A stretch of DNA of 64,000 bases from Alcaligenaceae bacterium (GTDB lineage: Bacteria; Pseudomonadota; Gammaproteobacteria; Burkholderiales; Burkholderiaceae_B). Where the stretch lies: assembly GCA_013416405.1 (NCBI GenBank), contig JACCET010000004.1, forward strand, positions 296,308 to 360,307. Reading direction: 5' to 3'. Position numbers and translations under genes: made by a program. Each line of letters starts with the position of its first letter. Within the stretch, counting starts at the first letter, position 1. Of the stretch, positions 26,090 to 36,009 are shown piece after piece. The notes below the pieces were generated by a model, which worked only from the letters and a program-made list of their open reading frames with translations, did no database searches and was not told the origin of the DNA.

Positions 26090-27858
26090 AATGCAATGCC
26101 CAGGGAAAAGTGCAGCCGCAAGCGCTTGTCACGCTCTCCGTAGGCCACATCCACAAAAAAAGGTCCTGCCGGCGTGCGCACCGACAGGCCCACGCCTATG
26201 CCAACAGCCAGATCCATGTCGCCGAAGGATTCCGAAGCATCACCCACATCGATAAAATAATTCATCCCCAGCATCTCGGTGAAATAATGGGTGTACTGAA
26301 TGCTGGCCACGGCCAGCGCAGGCGCACCCACTACCGCATCGCCACGATCCAGCCCTATGCTTTGATAACGGTATCCTCGTATAGTTCTTGCGCCACCTGT
26401 GCGATAGCCGAAATCCTGCGGCAGGCGTTCGGTATCGGACCAGACTTTGCCGACTTCACCGCGTAGGGTCAGGACATCACGGCGCCCTATCGGCCACCAT
26501 TTCTGCAGCCTTAAGCTGGTGCGATAAAAGGGTTCGCCTTGGTCCAGCGTTATGCCAGCCCCAACGCCGAAATCGACCAGATTGCCTTCCCGGGGATCGT
26601 ATTTTTTGTCTACATCGCGCCGCAACCACTGCCAGGTTGCCACGGCCGTCGGCACCTCGTAGTCGTCATAGCCGTCAATTTTGGTTTTGTCGTGGGCAGC
26701 ACCCAACGCCCATTGGGTTTCATATTCGACCCGGCTGTCACCCGCCGCCTTGCGTTCCTGCCGGCGCTTCCAGGCCGCGCCCACCCGGCGGTTGTCCACG
26801 CCTTCCACATCGGAATGCTCAAACAGCACGCCCACGCTATCTTTATAGCCATCGGCGGTCGGGGGTAAATGCACATCGAAGAAAATACGCTGATTGTCTT
26901 TGTCTACCCCCGCGCCGGTTTCTATCCAGACCGGCTGGCCAAAGACCACATTCTGTCGGAACAGACCCTCGACCCGGATGCCATGGTCGCTGTCCGCTCC
27001 TATGGAAGTCGTCACACGGCGGGCCGGCGCCTCGGACACCTGGACATGCACAGGCAATTCGAGCTCATCGTCGGCCAGCATGCGATGGGTGGACTCATCT
27101 TTATCCAGCGTTACAAACGCGCCACGAAAGAAGGAAGTGGACTGCAAATCCTGCTGCCATTCGTCAAGCAGATCCTGATCGTAGGGGTCGCCCGGTGCAT
27201 ACTGCACATAGCGCTCAATCAGGCTGGGCGGCACCCGCTTCAGCCCACTTACCGACAACGGCCCCATCCTGACCCTGGGTCCACTGGCCACCTCTGCGAA
27301 TAAAGACGCGCTGGCCTTTTCCGCGTCTATGGTGGCCTGCGTGTTGATCAGGCGTGCGAAATAAAAGTCCTTGCGACTGACTTCATCAAGCAGGCTGACT
27401 TTGGCGTCATGCCATGATTTGTTGATGAAAGCCATGCCTTCCTGCAAGGGCCATTGATCCTTCAGCGTTTGCACGCGTCCGGCAAACTCCGGTCGGGTGA
27501 TCTGACCCTTGAAGTTCAGGTTTACCTTGTCCACCTGCGTGCGCTCACCGGGTTCAATGGCAATGTCCCAGGCCTCACCTCCGAAGTCCTCGCCGACCTC
27601 AAGCGTGACCGTGGGTGTGAAATAGCCTTGCGTCTCCAGGGCGGAAAGCGTGGCGTCGCGCGCGCGCCGGCGCAAGCGCGAGACCTCGCCGCCATCCTGA
27701 TCCTCGGCCAGACGGACAATGGCCTCGACAGCACCATTGATAGCCTGAATGGCGGCCGGCGGCGCACCTCCCGGGTCTATCACCACCTCGGGGCGTTCGG
27801 CATGGGCGCACTGGGCGGCTCCCCATGCCAACAACAAACACCCGATTTGAAGCCGCAT
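26086..27858 (-). CDS. tamA: translocation/assembly module protein TamA (Omp85 family)
   Basis: A 590-aa outer-membrane Omp85 protein with a Sec signal peptide (about 1-20, ending AQCAHA), N-terminal POTRA domains (about 25-260) and a C-terminal 16-strand barrel. The barrel includes the family lid/lumen motif GGARTIRGYRYQSIG and ends with FSLGIAF, with a terminal aromatic residue as for BAM substrates. It lies 6 bp after the mrp gene and overlaps tamB by 4 bp. Confidence 0.94.
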   Translation of the reverse strand: MRLQIGCLLLAWGAAQCAHAERPEVVIDPGGAPPAAIQAINGAVEAIVRLAEDQDGGEVSRLRRRARDATLSALETQGYFTPTVTLEVGEDFGGEAWDIAIEPGERTQVDKVNLNFKGQITRPEFAGRVQTLKDQWPLQEGMAFINKSWHDAKVSLLDEVSRKDFYFARLINTQATIDAEKASASLFAEVASGPRVRMGPLSVSGLKRVPPSLIERYVQYAPGDPYDQDLLDEWQQDLQSTSFFRGAFVTLDKDESTHRMLADDELELPVHVQVSEAPARRVTTSIGADSDHGIRVEGLFRQNVVFGQPVWIETGAGVDKDNQRIFFDVHLPPTADGYKDSVGVLFEHSDVEGVDNRRVGAAWKRRQERKAAGDSRVEYETQWALGAAHDKTKIDGYDDYEVPTAVATWQWLRRDVDKKYDPREGNLVDFGVGAGITLDQGEPFYRTSLRLQKWWPIGRRDVLTLRGEVGKVWSDTERLPQDFGYRTGGARTIRGYRYQSIGLDRGDAVVGAPALAVASIQYTHYFTEMLGMNYFIDVGDASESFGDMDLAVGIGVGLSVRTPAGPFFVDVAYGERDKRLRLHFSLGIAF

Positions 27859-27864
27859 ATCGTG

Positions 27865-28782
27865 CTATACCTTGCGTGCCACAACTTTCGGCATATTCGC
27901 GGAGTTGTCAGGCGGCAATGCCGCCACATTGGCCGCAATCTTCCTGGCGATATCGTGATAGGCCAACGCCGCCTGCCCGTCGGGTTCGGCAACCACGCTG
28001 GGGGTGCCGGAATCGGTCTGGGTGCGTATATTCATGGCCAGCGGCAAAGCCCCAAGCCACGGCAAATTGAATTCGGCCGCCATATCACGCCCGCCATGCT
28101 CGCCAAAGATGGCCTCGGCATGCCCGCAGTTGGTGCAGACATGGACCGACATGTTTTCAATGACCCCCAGCACCGGCACGTTGACCTTCTGGAACATGCG
28201 CAAACCACGGCGCGCGTCGGCCAGCGCCAAATCCTGCGGCGTCGTCACGATCACCGCACCGGTCAGGGGCACTTTCTGGGCCATGGTCAGGGCAATATCG
28301 CCTGTGCCAGGGGGCATGTCGACGATCAGGTAATCCAGGTCATCCCACGCCGTTTGATTAAGCAACTGGACCAGCGCCTGCGTTACCATAGGCCCACGCC
28401 AGATGGCCGGCGCGTCTTCCTCGATGAGAAAACCTATCGAGTTGGCCTGCAGGCCATGACCTATCAGCGGCTGCATGGTCTTGCCATCATCGCTTTTGGG
28501 CTTGCCGGACAGACCCAGCATCAGCGGCACGCTGGGCCCATAGATATCAGCATCCAGCAAACCGGTGCGCGCACCCTGCTGATGCAGCGCCAAGGCAATG
28601 TTGACGGCAGTCGTGCTTTTTCCTACGCCGCCCTTGCCAGATGCCACGGCAATGATATTGCGTACGCCAGGCAGTGTTCTAAGCCCCGGCTGAACGGCAT
28701 GACTTATAACTTTTTCTTTTTGATTCATAGATTTGCGCGATAAACCCAGCGCCCCTAAAGCGGTTTCAATATGTTTCTTCAA
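27865..28782 (-). CDS. apbC: Mrp/ApbC-type iron-sulfur carrier ATPase, lacking the N-terminal MIP18 domain
   Basis: P-loop ATPase that carries and transfers Fe-S clusters. The deviant Walker A is VASGKGGVGKSTTAVNIAL, followed by LLDADIYGPSVPLML, LIVDMPPGTGDIAL and the cluster-binding CxxC in HVCTNCGHAEAIFGEHGG. Full-length homologues are about 360 aa with an N-terminal MIP18/DUF59 domain; here only about 45 residues precede the Walker motif, so that domain is absent. The start is a TTG at 28782 with GGGAG 6 nt upstream; an ATG 18 codons in has no clear ribosome site. First gene of mrp-tamA-tamB and divergent from metG. Confidence 0.93.
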   Translation of the reverse strand: MKKHIETALGALGLSRKSMNQKEKVISHAVQPGLRTLPGVRNIIAVASGKGGVGKSTTAVNIALALHQQGARTGLLDADIYGPSVPLMLGLSGKPKSDDGKTMQPLIGHGLQANSIGFLIEEDAPAIWRGPMVTQALVQLLNQTAWDDLDYLIVDMPPGTGDIALTMAQKVPLTGAVIVTTPQDLALADARRGLRMFQKVNVPVLGVIENMSVHVCTNCGHAEAIFGEHGGRDMAAEFNLPWLGALPLAMNIRTQTDSGTPSVVAEPDGQAALAYHDIARKIAANVAALPPDNSANMPKVVARKV

Positions 28783-28938
28783 TTCAAACTCCCATTGTGC
28801 GAAGGAAAGCTGAGGGGTACAGTGGTAAATACATCCGTTCCTTCAACAATGATTTCACAGGTTTTCACCGTAACGTAAAAGCTAAAGAATAGCGGATTAA
28901 GGGAATCTTTTTCCCGCGTTGGGGTCTACGTAAGCAAT

Positions 28939-29187
28939 ATGAATACATTTAATCAAATTATCCGAGGCATTCTCTTCTTCTTCCTTGCCCTTTTTGGCAT
29001 GGCAGCGGCGCTGATCTTCATGATTTCCACCGCCATTGCCGTGGGCATACTGTATGTGGTCGCCCGTATCAAGGGCCGTCCCTTCGGTGTAAAAGCCTAT
29101 TGGGCCGAACGTCGCACGCCCTCAACACCTAAAAATATCTTTAAAAACAAAGATATAACTGACGTTGAAATGCGTGAGATCCCTTAA
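28939..29187 (+). CDS. small membrane protein, unknown function
   Basis: An 82-aa protein with one long or two short hydrophobic helices (about residues 8-45) and a basic, Pro/Lys-rich cytoplasmic tail (RRTPSTPKNIFKNK) ending in an acidic stretch. I recognise no named family. Its open frame, ordinary codon use and position between divergent mrp and metG make it a likely real gene. A clear ribosome site is not visible, so the start is uncertain. Confidence 0.6.
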   Translation: MNTFNQIIRGILFFFLALFGMAAALIFMISTAIAVGILYVVARIKGRPFGVKAYWAERRTPSTPKNIFKNKDITDVEMREIP

Positions 29188-29277
29188 GCGGCAATAAACG
29201 ACACAGCGCTCGCGCCGCCTGTGCCGCCACAGATACACCTGCGCGGCCAGGTTGCACAAACTAACAATTTCTCACTA

Positions 29278-29310
29278 GGGAAGCTCTGAACAGCTCGTTC
29301 AGAGCTTCCC
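29278..29310. terminator. 14-bp perfect palindromic hairpin before metG
   Basis: GGGAAGCTCTGAAC (29278-29291), loop AGCTC, GTTCAGAGCTTCCC (29297-29310). The stem is very stable, but neither side has a clear U tract. It may end transcription of the small upstream gene or act in the metG leader, whose coding region begins 57 bp later. Confidence 0.5.
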
Positions 29311-29367
29311 TCAAGTGGGCTTTCCTGAGACGGGCTAAAATCAAAGCTCGTCTTCTTTGTTTCTTTT

Positions 29368-31452
29368 ATGCCTACAAACATGCCGCGCACGATTTTCGTC
29401 ACTACAGCCCTGCCCTACGCCAACGGTTCATTTCATATTGGCCACATCATGGAATACATCCAGGCCGATATCTGGGTACGAGCCATGCGAATGGCGGGCC
29501 ATACCGTGCATTTCGTAGGCGCTGATGACGCCCACGGCGCGCCCATCATGCTAAAAGCAGAAAGCGAGGGCATTACGCCACAGGCGCTGGTTGCCCGCTA
29601 TGCCGCCGAGCGCCCGCAGTACCTGAACGGCTTCCATATCAAGTTCGATCACTGGCACTCCACCGATTCAGCCGAAAACATCGCGCTTTCGCAAGACATC
29701 TACCGTCGCCTGAAGGCGGCAGGCTTCATAGACACACGCACCATCGAACAGTTCTACGATCCGGTCAAAGGCATGTTTCTGCCCGACCGCTATATCAAGG
29801 GCGAATGTCCGCGCTGCCACGTCAAAGATCAATACGGCGACTCCTGCGAGTCCTGCGGAGCGGTTTACGCCCCCACCGAGCTGATAGAGCCCTACTCCAC
29901 CCTGACCAAGGCCACGCCTGTACTCAAATCGTCGGAACACTTTTTCTTCAAGCTGTCCGACCCGCGCTGCGTCGAGTTCCTGCAAGCCTGGACCACCGGC
30001 AGCAACGCCAGCGGCAACAAGCGCCTGCAATCGGAAGTGCTGGCCAAAACCCGCGAATGGCTGGGTACCGGCAGCGACGACGGCGAGGCCAATCTGGCCG
30101 ACTGGGACATCTCACGCGATGAGCCTTACTTCGGCATTCCCATTCCCGATGCGCCCGGCAAGTATTTTTATGTCTGGCTCGATGCGCCCGTCGGCTATCT
30201 GGCATCGCTGCAAGCCTATTGCAACAAGCAGGGTCTGTCCTTCGACGCCCTGGTCGACCCCGACAGCGACACCGAACAGGTGCACTTCATCGGCAAAGAC
30301 ATTGTGTACTTCCACGCTTTATTCTGGCCCGCCATGCTCAAGTTCTCGGGCAAGAAAACGCCCGACGGCCTGCATGTGCATGGCTTTATCACCGTCAGCG
30401 GTGAAAAGATGTCAAAAAGTCGCGGTACGGGCATATCGCCCTTGCGCTACCTGGAACTGGGCATGGATGCCGAATGGATGCGCTACTACATAGCAGCCAA
30501 GCTGAACGCCCACGTCGAAGACCTGGACTTCAACCCAGATGACTTCGTTGCCCGCGTAAACAGCGACCTTATCGGCAAGTACGTCAACATCGCCAGCCGT
30601 GCGGCCAATTTCATCAGCAAGCACTTCGATGGCCAGTTGGCTTATGTGGGCGACACCGCTGCGCTGGCACAGGAAACCCTGCAGGCAACTGAACAAGTAC
30701 GCAGCGCTTTCGAGAATCGCGAGTACGGTCGCGCCATCCGTCAGATCATGGCCCAGGCAGACCTGATCAACCAAGCATTTGATGCCGCTCAACCTTGGGT
30801 TCTGGCCAAAGGCATAGGCACGGCCTCCGACGAACAAAAGGCCCAACTGCAAGATATCTGCTCGCGGGCTCTGGCCGGCTTCAAGGCCTTGTCAGTCATG
30901 TTGACGCCGGTACTGCCCGTGCTGACCGAGCGCGTTGCGCGCGAGCTGTTCGGCCAGGAATCACTGTTCCAGTGGGCTGACGCAGCCCAACTGCCCCAGC
31001 GCATTGCCCCCTTCAAACACCTGATGCAGCGCGTCGACCCCAAGATGCTGGACGATCTGTTCGAACCACCGGCAGCACCCGTCCCCACTCCGGGTGGCGC
31101 AGCCATTGCCGATACCATAGACATCAAAGACTTCAGCAAGCTCGATCTGCGCATCGCGCGCATCGTAAACTGCGAAGCCGTGGAAGGCTCGGACAAACTG
31201 CTACGCCTGACACTGGACGTAGGCGAAGGGCGCCATCGCCAGGTATTTTCAGGCATCAAGTCCGCTTACCAGCCCACCGACCTCATCGATAAGCTGACCG
31301 TACTGGTTGCCAATCTGGCGCCTCGCAAGATGCGTTTCGGTATCTCCGAAGGCATGGTGCTGTCGGCCAGCCATAACGATGCCAGCGTCGACGACGGCCT
31401 GTATATTCTGCAGGCCTGGCCCGGCGCACAGCCTGGCATGCGCATCGGCTGA
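29368..31452 (+). CDS. metG: methionyl-tRNA synthetase
   Basis: Class I synthetase charging tRNA-Met, 694 aa, long form with a C-terminal tRNA-binding (EMAP/Trbp111-like) domain. Landmarks: [18 protein letters not shown] (HIGH), the zinc knuckle [53 protein letters not shown], and [14 protein letters not shown] (KMSKS). The C-terminal domain starts near residue 590 ([20 protein letters not shown]). A second ATG four codons in ([13 protein letters not shown]) is an alternative start. Confidence 0.98.
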   Translation: MPTNMPRTIFVTTALPYANGSFHIGHIMEYIQADIWVRAMRMAGHTVHFVGADDAHGAPIMLKAESEGITPQALVARYAAERPQYLNGFHIKFDHWHSTDSAENIALSQDIYRRLKAAGFIDTRTIEQFYDPVKGMFLPDRYIKGECPRCHVKDQYGDSCESCGAVYAPTELIEPYSTLTKATPVLKSSEHFFFKLSDPRCVEFLQAWTTGSNASGNKRLQSEVLAKTREWLGTGSDDGEANLADWDISRDEPYFGIPIPDAPGKYFYVWLDAPVGYLASLQAYCNKQGLSFDALVDPDSDTEQVHFIGKDIVYFHALFWPAMLKFSGKKTPDGLHVHGFITVSGEKMSKSRGTGISPLRYLELGMDAEWMRYYIAAKLNAHVEDLDFNPDDFVARVNSDLIGKYVNIASRAANFISKHFDGQLAYVGDTAALAQETLQATEQVRSAFENREYGRAIRQIMAQADLINQAFDAAQPWVLAKGIGTASDEQKAQLQDICSRALAGFKALSVMLTPVLPVLTERVARELFGQESLFQWADAAQLPQRIAPFKHLMQRVDPKMLDDLFEPPAAPVPTPGGAAIADTIDIKDFSKLDLRIARIVNCEAVEGSDKLLRLTLDVGEGRHRQVFSGIKSAYQPTDLIDKLTVLVANLAPRKMRFGISEGMVLSASHNDASVDDGLYILQAWPGAQPGMRIG

Positions 31453-31474
31453 CGCCGGTAAACATGGCCCGATC

Positions 31475-32365
31475 ATGAGCCTGCCGGTCGATCCCGAACG
31501 CCAGACTGCGGCAAAAAGCAGTACGCTGGTCAGCGTTGCGGTGAATGTACTGCTCGTTATCCTGCAGATGCTGATCGGGCTATTCGCCAATTCGCAGGCC
31601 TTGGTGGCCGATGCCATACACTCACTCTCCGACCTTGTGTCCGACGCCGTTGTGCTGATCGTCAACAAGCATAGCCAGAAAGCCCCCGACGCCGAGCACC
31701 CCTACGGCCATCAACGCTTTGAAACGGCTGCCGCGCTGGCCATCGGCGCACTGCTGCTTTCCGTAGGCATAGGCATGCTATGGAACAGCTTCACCAAACT
31801 GCAACACCCAGAAACCGTGGCCGAAGTAGGTAGCGTGGCGTTGGTCGTAGCCGTGCTTGCATTGATCTCTAAAGAACTGCTGTTTCGCTACCTGCTGCGC
31901 GCCGCCCGGCGCGTACGCTCCAGCATGCTGGCAGCCAATGCCTGGCACGCGCGCTCTGATGCTGCTTCATCGTTCGTGGTGGCCTTGGGCATCGTGGCCA
32001 ATCTGGCCGGCTTTCACCTGGCCGACCCGCTGGCCGCACTGATCGTCGGTCTGATGATCATGCGCATGGGCTGGAAATTTTTCTACACCTCACTCAACGA
32101 CTTGATGGACTCAGCGGTCGACGACGAAACGGAAGGACGTATTCGGCTGCACTTGATGGGCACACCGGGCGTCGAAGGCATACATGACCTGAAAACCCGC
32201 AAATTGGGTGACATGATCTGGGTGGAAGTCGATATAGAAATGGACGCCGCACTGACCATTGCACAAGGCCACGCCATTGCCATGGCCGCCCGCAAACAGG
32301 TCATGGATAATGAGCAGGTGCTGGACGTCATGACACACTTTGACCCCGTCGAAGTCAAAGAGTAG
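31475..32365 (+). CDS. cation diffusion facilitator family metal exporter
   Basis: A 296-aa CDF/ZitB-FieF-like proton antiporter, expected to export a divalent metal (Zn, Fe, Mn or Co) across the inner membrane. About six helices. Metal-site helices are visible as VADAIHSLSDLVSDAVVL and AWHARSDAASSFVVALG, and PYGHQRFETAAALAIG follows helix II. A C-terminal cytoplasmic ferredoxin-like domain follows (about 205-296). Start at ATG 31475 (MSLPVDPERQTAAKSSTLVS), 22 bp after metG; longer readings run into metG. It overlaps the sensor kinase gene tail to tail by 11 bp. Metal not predictable. Confidence 0.92.
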   Translation: MSLPVDPERQTAAKSSTLVSVAVNVLLVILQMLIGLFANSQALVADAIHSLSDLVSDAVVLIVNKHSQKAPDAEHPYGHQRFETAAALAIGALLLSVGIGMLWNSFTKLQHPETVAEVGSVALVVAVLALISKELLFRYLLRAARRVRSSMLAANAWHARSDAASSFVVALGIVANLAGFHLADPLAALIVGLMIMRMGWKFFYTSLNDLMDSAVDDETEGRIRLHLMGTPGVEGIHDLKTRKLGDMIWVEVDIEMDAALTIAQGHAIAMAARKQVMDNEQVLDVMTHFDPVEVKE

Positions 32366-33446
32366 AACCCAGCGGAGAAACCGGGCCGCCCCGCAAGCTG
32401 ACCCTGGCCACGATCCGGCCGTCGCGCTGGTTCAACGAGAACTCATGCCGGTCGGGATAATGCAGGGCCAGGCGGCGGCATAGATTGCTTAGTCCGCCTC
32501 GCTGTGTCGTACCGCTGGGCGCATGCAGGCGCCCAGGATTATCCACCTCGACGATAAGTTCATCACCCACGCATCGAACGCAGATATTGATAAGAAAATG
32601 CTCATGTCCGGTCTGCATGCCATGTTTGATGGCATTTTCCACCAGGCCCTGCAGCGTCATATGGGGCAGATGCATATCCAGCGCAGCCGGATCAATCTGA
32701 CTTTGATACGCCAGCACCTTGTCGAAACGCAAAGCTTGTATGCGTATATAGGTTTCAGCCGCCTCAATCTCCTCATCCAGCCGGCACGCTCCCAGGCCAC
32801 GCTTGTCCAGCGAATAACGCAAGTAATCAGCCAGGCGGCGTGTCATCTCTTCAGCAATAGCGGGACGGTCGGCGATCTCGACCACAATGGTATTGAGCGC
32901 ATTGAACAGAAAATGCGGCTCTATTTGTATTCTTAAATGCTCAAGTTCCAGCCGCACGGCACGGGTCTCGGCCTTCATCTTGGAAATACGATCGTTGCGC
33001 GCAGCCAGCTCGGCCCGAACACCAAGGTAGATCAGCGCCCAGATTGAAAAAATACCCAGATAATAAAGAAAGGCCAGCCGATACCGGTTATCGGGCGCAA
33101 CCCGCAGCTCGCCGAGCATCAGCCAGTCATTCACAAAATAAGAAATGGACGACAGCACCGCCGCTGCGAGCGCACATAGCATAGCCACACAGACAAACGT
33201 CAGAATGATGGAGTCATTACGAAACGGGCGGTTGCTCAAGGCGACGGCGGCAACGCTGGTCAGGGCAAACGCCACAGGCTCCAGCGCAAGCGTGAGCCAT
33301 AATGCAGCCGTGATATTGCCAAAGATGGCCAAACGAATACAGAATCCGACCGCCGCAAGTATGGACCAGCCCAACACCTGGGCACGCCAGAACCCCAAAG
33401 AGGACTCTCCGCGACTGAACTCCTGGCTGATGGATTTAAGGTTCAT
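32355..33446 (-). CDS. LytS/YehU-type sensor histidine kinase
   Basis: A 363-aa membrane sensor: four to five N-terminal helices (about 20-160), then a His_kinase (PF06580-like) region with the phospho-acceptor motif LRIQIEPHFLFNALNTI near residue 178, and an HATPase domain with the N-box LQGLVENAIKHGMQ and a G-box near RGGLSNLCRRL. No periplasmic sensing domain is evident, so it probably senses within the membrane. It is divergent from a LytTR response regulator, 153 bp away, which is its expected partner. The signal is unknown. Confidence 0.93.
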   Translation of the reverse strand: MNLKSISQEFSRGESSLGFWRAQVLGWSILAAVGFCIRLAIFGNITAALWLTLALEPVAFALTSVAAVALSNRPFRNDSIILTFVCVAMLCALAAAVLSSISYFVNDWLMLGELRVAPDNRYRLAFLYYLGIFSIWALIYLGVRAELAARNDRISKMKAETRAVRLELEHLRIQIEPHFLFNALNTIVVEIADRPAIAEEMTRRLADYLRYSLDKRGLGACRLDEEIEAAETYIRIQALRFDKVLAYQSQIDPAALDMHLPHMTLQGLVENAIKHGMQTGHEHFLINICVRCVGDELIVEVDNPGRLHAPSGTTQRGGLSNLCRRLALHYPDRHEFSLNQRDGRIVARVSLRGGPVSPLGSTL

Positions 33447-33490
33447 AGCACACTATTAAATAGTAGAATATTCGGCGAGACACTCCTTTT

Positions 33491-33519
33491 TCGACGAATT
33501 GACGATTACTGTCGACGAA
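33491..33519. promoter_or_regulatory. two direct repeats TCGACGAA (candidate LytTR binding site)
   Basis: TCGACGAA occurs at 33491-33498 and again at 33512-33519, 21 bp apart (13-bp spacer), in the intergenic region between the kinase and regulator genes. LytTR regulators bind two short direct repeats separated by about two helical turns, so this spacing fits an autoregulatory site. Confidence 0.5.
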
Positions 33520-33599
33520 AAGGCATAAGCAGGAACACAACCCACTTCTGGCCTTCGGGCTGGCCGGCTAGTGGGATCCGCTACTCACAAAGAGGGTTG

Positions 33600-34280
33600 A
33601 TGCTGCGTGTATTGATAGTCGACGACGAAGCACCCGCACGGCGCTACATGCGTCGGTTGCTCGACGCCTCACCCAGCGTGCAGGTGCAAGGCGAAGCCGC
33701 CAACCTGGAACAAGCCCGCAGCCTTATTCACCTACACCAGCCAGATGCCATATTTCTGGATGTCATTCTTACCCAAGGAACAGGCTTTGACCTGCTGGTG
33801 GGGCTAAGCTATTCACCAGACATCGTGTTCGTTAGCGCGCATACGGATTATGCGGCACAAGCCTTCGACGTTGCGGCGGTAGACTATTTGCTTAAACCCG
33901 TCAGCCCCGAGCGCCTGGCCCAGGCCATCAGCCGGCTCAAGCCCCGCAACAACGGCTACCTGGCCACTTCCACCAAAGTCGGTTCTCGCCTGATCCAGGT
34001 TCACAACCTGACCATACTCCAGGCGCAGGGCGACTATGTCCTCTTGCACAGCGCCACCCATACCCATGAGCTGATGCACACCACACTGAAACGACTGGCC
34101 GAGCAACTGCCGTCACCTCCGTTTTTTTCGCTGTCCCGGTCGCTTATCATCAATCTTGAACACATTTCCCACCTGTCCCGCCAGGGCGGCACCCTGACAA
34201 AAATAAGCTTCACCAACAACGTCGAACCGTTATTGGTGGGCCGTACAGCCTCGCTGCGCCTGCGCCGCGCCATGGCGTAG
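33600..34280 (+). CDS. LytTR-family response regulator
   Basis: A 226-aa AlgR/LytR-like regulator. The receiver domain (1-115) has the acidic pair VDDE near residue 7, the phospho-acceptor in AIFLDVILTQGTGFDLL, and the conserved Ser and Lys in VFVSAHTDYAAQAFDVAAVDYLLKPV. The LytTR DNA-binding domain (about 125-226) includes LQAQGDYVLLHS, FFSLSRSLIINLEHI and LLVGRTASLRLRRAM. The ATG at 33600 is preferred over an adjacent TTG. Likely partner of the divergent LytS-like kinase. Confidence 0.93.
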   Translation: MLRVLIVDDEAPARRYMRRLLDASPSVQVQGEAANLEQARSLIHLHQPDAIFLDVILTQGTGFDLLVGLSYSPDIVFVSAHTDYAAQAFDVAAVDYLLKPVSPERLAQAISRLKPRNNGYLATSTKVGSRLIQVHNLTILQAQGDYVLLHSATHTHELMHTTLKRLAEQLPSPPFFSLSRSLIINLEHISHLSRQGGTLTKISFTNNVEPLLVGRTASLRLRRAMA

Positions 34281-34389
34281 GCGGCGGCAGGCGACCGGCG
34301 CACAGCTGCCACTACAGCGTCTGCAGGGGTGCTGGGCAAAGCATATACTGACGGCTTTGCGCACCTGCCTTTAGCATCCGAATCACCCT

Positions 34390-35916
34390 ATGCCTTCCGC
34401 CAGTACCAACACGCCCGCAAGCTCCTCCCTGACGCCAAAAGATATCCGCTCTATTCTTATTGGACTGATGCTGGCAATTTTGCTGGGTGCGCTCGACTCA
34501 ACGATTATTTCGGTGGCCCTGCCGAAAATGGCGGCCGAATTGCAAGGCATAAATTTGCTGGCGTGGGTGATGTCGGGCTATCTGATCGCCATGGCAGTGG
34601 CTACGCCCATTTACGGCAAACTGGGCGACATCTATGGCAGGCGCAGCGTGCTCTCCAGCGCAATCGTCCTGTTTCTGCTGGCTTCCGTAGCATGCGCCAT
34701 GGCGCCATCAATGCCTGTTCTGGTTGGGGCGCGCATTTTGCAGGGCCTGGGCGGCGGTGGACTGATTTCTGTGGCACAGGCCACAATCGCCGACGTCGTC
34801 AGCCCACGCGAGCGAGGCCGATATCAGGCTTATATCAGCGGCGCCTTTGCAGTGGCCAGTGTCTCGGGCCCCATACTGGGCGGTGTGCTAACGGCTTATT
34901 TATCCTGGCGCTGGGTATTCTGGATCAACTTGCCGATAGGCCTGTTCGCGCTATTTATTTCGCGTCGTGCCATGCGCAAGCTGCACGTGCCGCATGTCAA
35001 GCGATCGGTGGATTATCTGGGCGCGGCGCTGCTCAGTGTTGGCCTGAGTGCTGTGCTGCTGACCATCAGTCGGGCCGGGCAACAAGATGTGCCGGGACTA
35101 GATCACAGTAGCCTGTGGATGCTGGCTCTTGCCATAGCCTGCCTGGCTGCCTTTGTCTTGAACGCCCGACGCGTACCCGAGCCTATCGTCCCGCTAGGCC
35201 TATTTCGCATCCGGACCATGACCCTGTGCTGCCTGGTACTGTTCATCGCATTTGTAGAGCTGATTGCCCTGACGGTGCTGGTGCCACTGGAACTGCAGAT
35301 GCTGACCAATGCAGGCGCCGACGGCGCCGCCTGGCGCCTGATTCCGCTGTCGTTGGGCGTTCCCCTAGGCGCCTATACCAGCGGCCGTCTTATGACACAC
35401 TGGGGCACTTACAAGCATATTCAGTTAACGGGCGTCATCTTGATGCCTGCTGCCATTTTCATGCTTGCATTTGCCGATCCCATCAATATCTGGGCCATGT
35501 CAGTGCTGTTGAGCCTGACCGGTTTCAGCATAGGTCTTCAGCTTCCCACTTCCACGGTGGCCGTACAGAACGCGGTGCCCCATCGTCATGTCGGTGTGGC
35601 AACCGCAGCATCGGCGTTTTGCCGCTCGCTGGGCTCAGCCATAGGAATAGCCCTGTTGACTGCATTTTTATTGTTCTGGCTGCGCTCCGGAGCAGGCGAC
35701 ATACACAACGGCATGAACGGCGCCGACATCATCAACGCCCTGATCGGCCACAGCCATACCAATATTCAGGATATAGACCTGTCGGGCCTGGCACCCATAG
35801 CCCAGCAATCATTTCAAAAAGTCTATATGTTGGCTGCAGCGATTGCCACGCTGTCGATACCGCTGACGCTGCTGCTGAAGAATGAATCTTTAGGAGAAAA
35901 ACCGCCAGCCACGTAA
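34390..35916 (+). CDS. DHA2-type MFS multidrug transporter (EmrB-like)
   Basis: A 508-aa, 14-helix drug:H+ antiporter of the inner membrane. Motif C-like and motif A regions: LLGALDSTIISVALPKMAAEL at the start of helix 1, PIYGKLGDIYGRRSVL (motif A), GRILQGLGGGGLISVAQATIADV-type sequence around residues 115-135, and FAVASVSGPILGGVLTAYLSWRWVFWINLPIGL (motif C). No EmrA-like adaptor gene is adjacent. It begins 109 bp after the response regulator, so it could be a target, but I see no direct evidence. Confidence 0.9.
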   Translation: MPSASTNTPASSSLTPKDIRSILIGLMLAILLGALDSTIISVALPKMAAELQGINLLAWVMSGYLIAMAVATPIYGKLGDIYGRRSVLSSAIVLFLLASVACAMAPSMPVLVGARILQGLGGGGLISVAQATIADVVSPRERGRYQAYISGAFAVASVSGPILGGVLTAYLSWRWVFWINLPIGLFALFISRRAMRKLHVPHVKRSVDYLGAALLSVGLSAVLLTISRAGQQDVPGLDHSSLWMLALAIACLAAFVLNARRVPEPIVPLGLFRIRTMTLCCLVLFIAFVELIALTVLVPLELQMLTNAGADGAAWRLIPLSLGVPLGAYTSGRLMTHWGTYKHIQLTGVILMPAAIFMLAFADPINIWAMSVLLSLTGFSIGLQLPTSTVAVQNAVPHRHVGVATAASAFCRSLGSAIGIALLTAFLLFWLRSGAGDIHNGMNGADIINALIGHSHTNIQDIDLSGLAPIAQQSFQKVYMLAAAIATLSIPLTLLLKNESLGEKPPAT

Positions 35917-36009
35917 TTAGCCGGGGCAGGTATTGCGAGCTGCGCCATAGCGTGCGCAGCCTGCAAGCGCTGCGTCCGAAGTAACATCAGACGCAGCTGG
36001 CGCTGAACA

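Noticed and set aside
27454..28743. 429-codon plus-strand open frame across tamA and mrp
   Set aside because: Spans the junction of two well-supported minus-strand genes; no domain or ribosome site.
35969..35997. GCTGCGTC/GACGCAGC inverted repeat between the MFS and aldolase genes
   Set aside because: Eight-bp stem with a 13-nt loop and no U tract; too weak to call a terminator or operator with confidence.
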